Shown here in pieces: positions 31,332 to 35,956 of a stretch of 35,956 nucleotides of DNA. A program made the translations under genes and the position numbers. Location of the stretch: positions 1 through 35,956 of the forward strand of contig CAZVZK010000103.1 of NCBI GenBank assembly GCA_964630925.1, read 5' to 3'. Origin of the DNA: RGDT01 sp964630925. Lineage in GTDB: Bacteria; Planctomycetota; Planctomycetia; Gemmatales; Gemmataceae. The stretch's first letter is position 1. Every line of letters starts with the position of its first letter. The notes below the pieces were generated by a model. The model made no database searches and was not told the origin of the DNA. It worked only from the letters and a program-made list of their open reading frames with translations.

Positions 31332-31586
31332 CCCTGCCCCTTCTCCGGACTGACACGGGCCGCGTCCCCGCAAGAACTCTTCGGCCAACGTTCGGTTCAG
31401 TTCCTCCGCGCGCACCGACATGGAGCGGCACACTGTCAGCACTTGCGGCGTTGACGAGCAGGGCGTGTGCATCCGGCCACCTCTGCCACCCCTGCGACCA
31501 CCCCGGCCCGGAAGCACACGCGGCAGACAACACCACACGTTGCAAGGCGCTACAGTTGGCTGTTGGAGCCGCTTTGGTGACTGCGA

Positions 31587-32294
31587 CTACAGCCCAGGGT
31601 GACGGCTTTGCGGGACCGGGCGAGCCGGCCCCGGAACAGGCGGGAGGCGGAATGGCTCGCGGAACTGTTCGCCGCCCCATTCTACGCCACTCGGGCCGAG
31701 GGCCGATGCCCAGAACATGCTCCTCGGGCGCTGGAAGCAAACGCCCGCCCACCCGGACAGGAAGGCCCCCCAGCTCTCCGCCATGAGGAAGCCGTTGTCC
31801 CCCGTGCCGCCGTCGAGCCAGTCGTGCTTGTGAAAGATCACGGGCGCGGAAGGGCTGCCCAGGTCGATGCAGATCGTGTCGCCGTTGCCCTCTGCCAGGA
31901 CCGGGATCCAATCCCACATGCGGCCGGCAGTGCGCTTCGCCAGGGCGGGGTCCTCCGTGTGCGGGAAGCCATACGACTCGGCCTTCTCCGGCGTGTACAG
32001 CACGACATCACGCCACGCATGATAGGCCCACCCGAGGGACCTCAAGGACGGGATTTCCAACTTGGCGAAAGGCCCGTTCTCGTCCTCCCCAGGCGCCTGC
32101 CAGCGGAACGTCAGGCCGTCACCCATCTCCAGATAGAACAGCCGCAGCGTGTCCGGGATCGACCGCCCGATGGTGTCCTGGACTTCCCAGACATCCCAGC
32201 ATTCGATCACAGGCCGTCCCGTGCCGAACGTCGCCTGCACCCCGAGCTCATCCAGCCTGGCGCGAACACGCCCGAAGAGATCCGCGCAACTCAT
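31587..32294 (-). CDS. SMI1/KNR4-family (SUKH-like) protein
   Basis: A 235-residue cytoplasmic protein. The SUKH/SMI1-KNR4 hallmark Ile-Pro-Asp-Thr-Leu-Arg-Leu-Phe-Tyr-Leu-Glu-Met-Gly-Asp-Gly-Leu lies near residues 45-60. It is followed by Trp-Ile-Pro-Val-Leu-Ala-Glu-Gly-Asn-Gly-Asp-Thr-Ile-Cys-Ile-Asp-Leu and Val-Ile-Phe-His-Lys-His-Asp-Trp strands. Such proteins often act as immunity proteins or regulatory scaffolds; planctomycetes carry many without an obvious toxin. No toxin gene adjoins it. The gene is divergent from DUF1501, with GGGAGG before the ATG at 32292-32294. The 255-bp gap 31332-31586 after it shows nothing convincing. Confidence 0.85.
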   Translation of the reverse strand: MSCADLFGRVRARLDELGVQATFGTGRPVIECWDVWEVQDTIGRSIPDTLRLFYLEMGDGLTFRWQAPGEDENGPFAKLEIPSLRSLGWAYHAWRDVVLYTPEKAESYGFPHTEDPALAKRTAGRMWDWIPVLAEGNGDTICIDLGSPSAPVIFHKHDWLDGGTGDNGFLMAESWGAFLSGWAGVCFQRPRSMFWASALGPSGVEWGGEQFREPFRLPPVPGPARPVPQSRHPGL

Positions 32295-32324
32295 GCCCCC
32301 CTCCCATCACCCGCCGGATTCTCC

Positions 32325-32353
32325 TTGCACCGCACGCCCCGCCCCCGTTTAAT
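32325..32353 (+). promoter_or_regulatory. Probable promoter of the DUF1501 gene pair
   Basis: TTGCAC (32325-32330) and TTTAAT (32348-32353), spaced 17 bp, in the 106-bp divergent gap. A start point would fall about 40 bp before the DUF1501 ATG. The AT-rich -10 stands out in very GC-rich DNA. Confidence 0.5.
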
Positions 32354-32400
32354 CTATCGTATCCCGCCGGCCGCCCTCCCTCCGCCTGGAGCCACCCGCC

Positions 32401-33735
32401 ATGCATCACCCCATCGACCGCCGCTCCTGGCTCCAGGCCGGCTACGCCGGCTTCCTCGGCCTCGGCCTCCACTCCCTCGCCTCCGCCAGGACCAAGGACG
32501 CCCCCAGGGCGCCCGCGAAAGCGAAGTCCGTCATCTTCGTCTTCCTCACCGGCGCCGCCAGCCACATCGACACCTTCGACCCCAAGCCCGACGCACCCTC
32601 CGAGGTGCGCGGCGACTTCAAGGCCATCAGCACCGACGTCCCCGGCATCCACGTCGGCGAGCACCTCCCCCGCCTCGCCCGGCGGGCCGACAAGTACGCC
32701 CTCGTCCGCTCGATGGCCCACCGCGAGAACAACCACCTCGTCGCCACCCACCACGTCCTCACCGGCCACCCCCAGCCCGGCGCCTTCTTCGACAAGGTCG
32801 CCTCCCGCGACGACTGGCCCAGCTACTCCGCCGCCCTCGACCACCTCCGCCCACGTACCGACGGCGTCCCCTCCGGCGTCAACCTCCCCACCTTCCTCGT
32901 CGAGGGGCCGCTCACCTGGCCCGGCCAGCACGCCGGCTTCCTCGGCCCGAAGCACGACCCCTGGCAGATCACCCGCGACCCCAACGCCCCCGGATTCCGC
33001 ATGGACGGCATGACCCTGGCACCGGGCCTGGAGATCAGCCGCCTCGACGGCCGCCGCGCCCTCCTCGATCAGGTCAACCGCCAGCAGAAGGCCCTCGCCA
33101 GACTCGCCGAAAGCAAACGCCTCACCGAGAAGCAGGACCTGGCGTTCAACGTCCTCACCTCTGCCAAGATCGCCCCCGCCTTCGACATCGCCCGCGAGCC
33201 CGCCTCCGTCCGCGAGCGCTACGGCCGCCACCCCTTCGGCCAGTCGATGCTGATGGCCCGCCGCCTCGTTGAAGCCGGCGTGCCCGTCGTTCAGGCCAAC
33301 ATGGGCCGCGTCCAGAACTGGGACACCCACGGCGATAACTTCAAGCGCCTCAAGTCCGACCTCCTGCCGCCCCTCGACCGCGGCGTCTCCGCCCTCCTCG
33401 ACGACCTGGCCGCCCGCGGCCTGCTCGACGAGACCCTCGTCATCGTCATGGGCGAATTCGGCCGCACCCCCAAGATCGTCGGCAACGGACGCGACCACTG
33501 GGCGCAGTGCTTCACCGGTCTGTTCGCCGGCGCCGGCGTCAAGGGCGGGCAGGTGATCGGCAAGTCGGACAAGATCGGCGCCTTCCCGACGACGACGCCC
33601 TTCACCCCCGACGACTTCGGCGCGACCGTCTACACCGCGCTCGGCATCGACCCCGCGGCGGAATTGCAGGACCGCCTGGGCCGCCCCGTCCAGCTGAACC
33701 GCGGCAAGCCGATCAAGGAGCTTTACGGGGCATGA
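32401..33735 (+). CDS. DUF1501 family exported protein
   Basis: A 444-residue protein with an N-terminal twin-arginine-like signal (Asp-Arg-Arg-Ser-Trp-Leu-Gln-Ala then a hydrophobic core, residues 6-28). DUF1501 motifs are present: Phe-Leu-Thr-Gly-Ala-Ala-Ser-His-Ile-Asp-Thr-Phe-Asp-Pro-Lys-Pro near 48-63, Arg-Ser-Met-Ala-His near 101-105, Trp-Asp-Thr-His-Gly near 308-312, Gly-Glu-Phe-Gly-Arg-Thr-Pro near 350-356 and Gly-Arg-Asp-His-Trp near 361-365. The conserved Asp/His/Glu set resembles the alkaline phosphatase/sulfatase superfamily. These proteins are usually paired with DUF1549/DUF1553 proteins. The next gene, 13 bp downstream, is a second, broken DUF1501 copy. Confidence 0.93.
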   Translation: MHHPIDRRSWLQAGYAGFLGLGLHSLASARTKDAPRAPAKAKSVIFVFLTGAASHIDTFDPKPDAPSEVRGDFKAISTDVPGIHVGEHLPRLARRADKYALVRSMAHRENNHLVATHHVLTGHPQPGAFFDKVASRDDWPSYSAALDHLRPRTDGVPSGVNLPTFLVEGPLTWPGQHAGFLGPKHDPWQITRDPNAPGFRMDGMTLAPGLEISRLDGRRALLDQVNRQQKALARLAESKRLTEKQDLAFNVLTSAKIAPAFDIAREPASVRERYGRHPFGQSMLMARRLVEAGVPVVQANMGRVQNWDTHGDNFKRLKSDLLPPLDRGVSALLDDLAARGLLDETLVIVMGEFGRTPKIVGNGRDHWAQCFTGLFAGAGVKGGQVIGKSDKIGAFPTTTPFTPDDFGATVYTALGIDPAAELQDRLGRPVQLNRGKPIKELYGA

Positions 33736-33748
33736 GGGAGGGCCAACC

Positions 33749-34088
33749 ATGTTCCAGTCCCTCGTCCCCGGATCGCTCGATAGACGCGAGCTGCTGCGCA
33801 TGGCCGTCCCCGCCATGCTCGGCCTCGGCGCCGCCCGCGCCGCCACCCCGAAGCCCGCCGACGAGACCTCCGTCATCCTCGTCTACTGCGTCGGCGGCGC
33901 CAGCCACCTGGAGACCTACGACCTCAAGCCCGACGGCCCCGAGATGATGCGCAGCGTCTTCAAGCCCATCGCCACGCGCGTCCCCGGCCTGAATATCTGC
34001 GAGCACCTCCCCCGCCACGCCCAGGTCGCCGACCGGTTCAGCGTCATCCGCTCGATGACCCACAAGATCAACATCCACAACGACGGGT
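33749..34088 (+). pseudogene. DUF1501 gene truncated by a mobile element
   Basis: Begins with a twin-arginine-like signal (Asp-Arg-Arg-Glu-Leu-Leu-Arg-Met) and proceeds through normal DUF1501 motifs (Gly-Gly-Ala-Ser-His-Leu-Glu-Thr-Tyr-Asp near 48-57, Ile-Arg-Ser-Met-Thr-His near 98-103, then Ile-Asn-Ile-His-Asn-Asp-Gly). After this Gly codon (34085-34087) family sense is lost. The frame stays open to 34231 as a Ser/Pro/Ala-rich antisense shadow of the recombinase gene. About 113 of an expected 420-470 residues remain. The missing 3' part should lie to the right of the element, beyond the window. Confidence 0.85.
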
Positions 34089-35891
34089 GGATGTTTCCAA
34101 GTTCCGAGTTGGCGTCCCCTCTTCCAGCGGCAGCAGATCCACCTTCGCCAGCACCTCCCGCGTCTTCTCTGCGGACCGCATCAGCTTCCCGTAGTCCTCG
34201 TGATTCCTGGCACCCTCCGCTTCGTCCTTGATCATCCCCTTCAGCAGCCTCGCCAGCGGGGCCGACACGTCTGCCTTGCTGACCGGCAGGGCCGCCTCCG
34301 AGAACAGGTCGAACTCCTCCTCCGCGTCCCCCACCACGATCACCCCACGGACCGGCGGGTTCGGCTTCTTCATCCGCTCCTGATCCCACCACAGCCAGAC
34401 CCGCTTCACCATCGACCGCACCAGCACCCGGATGTCGTCCGTCCGGCCCGAGTGGATGGCCTGCTCCAACTCGTACAGCCTGGACTCGACCAGCGCCAAC
34501 TCCGTCTGGATCTTCTCCACCTCCGAGCCGGTCGGCAGGGCCTCCAGATCCTTGCGGGCCGCGTCCCTCTCCCCCTCCCACTCCCGCAGCTTGGCGATGA
34601 CGCCGGGCAGCCGGTCGGACGGCAGCAGCGCCAGGTTCTCGTTCCCCTTGTCGATCTTCGCCGTCAATTCCTTGACCCTGGCCTCCAGCCTCGCGGCCAC
34701 GGAGGGGTCGGCCCGCTCCTCGTCGATCCGGGCCGCCTCGCGGAGCAGCCCCTGCACGCCGTCCTCGTTGAGCATGGCCTCGCGCAGCTTCTTCAGCAGG
34801 GCCGCCAGCACGTCGGACTCGCGGACGTAGTTCGACCGCTTGCACATCAGCGGCCCCTTCTGCTGGTGCCCGGAGCAGCAATACTTCTTCACCTTCGTCC
34901 TGCCCACCCCGCTCTGCATGGTCGCCGTCATCGCGCTGTTGCAGTGCCCGCACCGCATCAGCTTCCCCAGGACGAAGGTGCCCCCGCCGACGTGGGGCGT
35001 CGTCCGCGTGCGGTTCTCGGCCAGGGCCTTCTGCACCTTGTCGAAAAGCTCATCGCTGACCAGCCTCGGGACGTGGTCCGGCACCACGATCCAGTCGGCC
35101 TCGGGGTTGCGGCGGTACTTCGTCTTCGTGCGGCTGATCTTCACCTCGCCGCCCTCGTAGGTCGCCCAATTCCCCTGGTGGTGCTGGTTCCTGATCCACA
35201 GCCCCAGGTACGTCCGCTCCTTCAGGATGTTCACCACCGTCGTCTTCGACCACAGTTCCTTGCCCCTCGGCGTCGGGCACTTCCACTGCGTCTTCAGCTT
35301 CGCGACCACCCAGCCCGCCGTCTGCCCACCGGCGACCGACTCAAACATCCACTGGAGGATCTTCGCGTGGACGGGGTGCGGCACCAGCCGCTTGACCAGT
35401 TCATCGTCCTCGACCGTGTCGTAGCCGAACGGGGCGATCCCGCCCGTCCACACCTTGTCCTTCCACTTCTTGATCATCGCCCCCATCAGGCGGCCCGCCG
35501 TGATCGGGTTCTCCTCGCTGGCCTGATGGCTGCTCACCACCTCCAGCAACTGGCCCGCGACGTTGTCCCACTCCAGCCACCCGGTCTTCACCGTGTAGAC
35601 GCGCACCCCGGCCTCGCGCAGCGGGAACACCACGCGGGCCATGTACTCCACCGGGTCGGCCCGGCTCAGGCGATCCTTGCGGTCCACGAGGATCACGTCG
35701 AACTCGCCGCGCTCGCAGGCGGCCATCAGCCGCTGGAACGCGGGCCGCTTCTCGATGCTGTGCCCCGTGATCCCCGCGTCGAGGAACTCCTGCCGGACCG
35801 TCCAGCCCATCCGCTCGGCCTCGGGCTGACAGACGCCGCGCTGGGCCTCGGGCGAGTCGGCCTGCTGCGGCGTGGTCATTCGGATGTACAA
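34068..35891 (-). CDS. Large serine-recombinase-family protein with Thr at the nucleophile position
   Basis: A 607-residue resolvase/invertase-type recombinase. The N-terminal catalytic region has Tyr-Ile-Arg-Met-Thr-Thr, Asp-Ala-Gly-Ile-Thr-Gly, Arg-Pro-Ala-Phe-Gln-Arg-Leu and Asp-Arg-Lys-Asp-Arg-Leu-Ser-Arg. A Recombinase domain follows (about 165-290), then a zinc ribbon beginning Cys-Gly-His-Cys near 314 with further Cys near 339-353, and a coiled coil (about 395-470). Where the family has Arg-[VM]-Ser-Thr with the catalytic Ser, this protein has Arg-Met-Thr-Thr. The TTG at 35889-35891 has AAGG upstream, but the frame is open to the window edge and reads plausibly (Val-Lys-Val-Ala-Leu before Tyr-Ile-Arg), so the true start may be further right. 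The last few codons and the stop lie in the interrupted DUF1501 gene. Confidence 0.88.
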   Translation of the reverse strand: MYIRMTTPQQADSPEAQRGVCQPEAERMGWTVRQEFLDAGITGHSIEKRPAFQRLMAACERGEFDVILVDRKDRLSRADPVEYMARVVFPLREAGVRVYTVKTGWLEWDNVAGQLLEVVSSHQASEENPITAGRLMGAMIKKWKDKVWTGGIAPFGYDTVEDDELVKRLVPHPVHAKILQWMFESVAGGQTAGWVVAKLKTQWKCPTPRGKELWSKTTVVNILKERTYLGLWIRNQHHQGNWATYEGGEVKISRTKTKYRRNPEADWIVVPDHVPRLVSDELFDKVQKALAENRTRTTPHVGGGTFVLGKLMRCGHCNSAMTATMQSGVGRTKVKKYCCSGHQQKGPLMCKRSNYVRESDVLAALLKKLREAMLNEDGVQGLLREAARIDEERADPSVAARLEARVKELTAKIDKGNENLALLPSDRLPGVIAKLREWEGERDAARKDLEALPTGSEVEKIQTELALVESRLYELEQAIHSGRTDDIRVLVRSMVKRVWLWWDQERMKKPNPPVRGVIVVGDAEEEFDLFSEAALPVSKADVSAPLARLLKGMIKDEAEGARNHEDYGKLMRSAEKTREVLAKVDLLPLEEGTPTRNLETSTRRCGC

Positions 35892-35956
35892 CGCGACCTT
35901 GACTGTTGAACGACAATAGGAATGTCCGGTCTTAGAGCGGTAGAAATGTCCTCCCT
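34088..35956. mobile_element. Integrated element with recombinase gene at its left end; right end outside window
   Basis: Left boundary inferred at about 34087-34092, where DUF1501 coding sense stops and the recombinase 3' region begins. The recombinase gene fills the visible part and faces the junction. The right boundary and any cargo lie beyond 35956. The terminal repeat or attachment core cannot be defined from one junction; GGTGG at 34086-34090 is a candidate region only. Confidence 0.7.

Noticed and set aside
32248..33876. 542-codon minus-strand frame opposite the DUF1501 gene
   Set aside because: Gly/Glu/Val/Ala-rich shadow translation with no motif; the plus-strand DUF1501 motifs are unambiguous.
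33749..34231. 160-residue full-length DUF1501-like protein
   Set aside because: Residues after about 113 are Ser/Pro/Ala-rich antisense of the recombinase gene, so the intact part ends at the insertion.
1..35956. CRISPR array, tRNA or rRNA genes
   Set aside because: No regularly spaced direct repeats of array type and no tRNA cloverleaf or rRNA-like stretches were seen on either strand. The only longer repeats are the 32-bp element and the short arrays listed.

Overview
The window is very GC-rich and looks chromosomal, from a planctomycete, most likely a Gemmata-like member of the Gemmataceae. The basis is gene content: DUF1549/DUF1553 and DUF1501 proteins, a secreted FG-GAP/ASPIC protein, a protein kinase with a long repeat-rich C-terminus, WD40-type propellers, a DUF4058 protein, SMI1/KNR4-like proteins and short dispersed repeats of the kind I associate with these genomes. 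No rRNA, tRNA or CRISPR array was seen. The taxonomic call is inference from protein families, not a database match.

Layout. 1-2162 (+): two paralogous membrane-anchored proteins, the first cut by the window edge, then a PP2C phosphatase with a lineage-specific C-terminal domain. 2358-6754 (-): FG-GAP/ASPIC protein, secreted beta-propeller, small secreted protein, small hypothetical, and a frameshifted remnant of an ATP-grasp gene. 6950-10408 (+): a very large unrecognised membrane protein, converging on and overlapping a Ser/Thr kinase (10386-13079, -). 13241-16866: phosphohexomutase (-), DUF4058 protein (+), WD40 protein (-). 17172-21226 (+): the centrepiece, a CsrA-receiver fusion, a PAS hybrid histidine kinase, kaiB and kaiC. 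21216-23136 (-): small zinc-ribbon protein and a membrane-anchored propeller. 23490-25959 (+): short hybrid-cluster protein and an alpha/beta hydrolase. 26070-26683 (+): Phd/PIN toxin-antitoxin pair behind a visible promoter and palindrome. 26690-29504 (-): Gemmata-type hypothetical and DUF1549/DUF1553 protein. 29505-32294: a scarred accessory patch with gene remnants, a DUF4365-like protein, a possible fusion ORF and an SMI1/KNR4 protein. 32401-end: an intact DUF1501 gene, then a second DUF1501 gene split after about 113 codons by a mobile element whose serine-recombinase-family gene faces back toward the junction.

How the genes may work together. The 17-21 kb cluster joins three regulatory modes on one strand with short gaps or overlaps: mRNA binding (CsrA), phosphorelay (receiver domain and hybrid kinase) and a KaiB/KaiC ATPase module. 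KaiC keeps both Walker A motifs, both catalytic Glu pairs and the Thr/Ser/Thr autophosphorylation triad, and no KaiA is present. A simple hypothesis is that the neighbouring kinase and/or Kai state controls the receiver domain and thereby RNA binding by the fused CsrA. That link is inference from adjacency and domain content.
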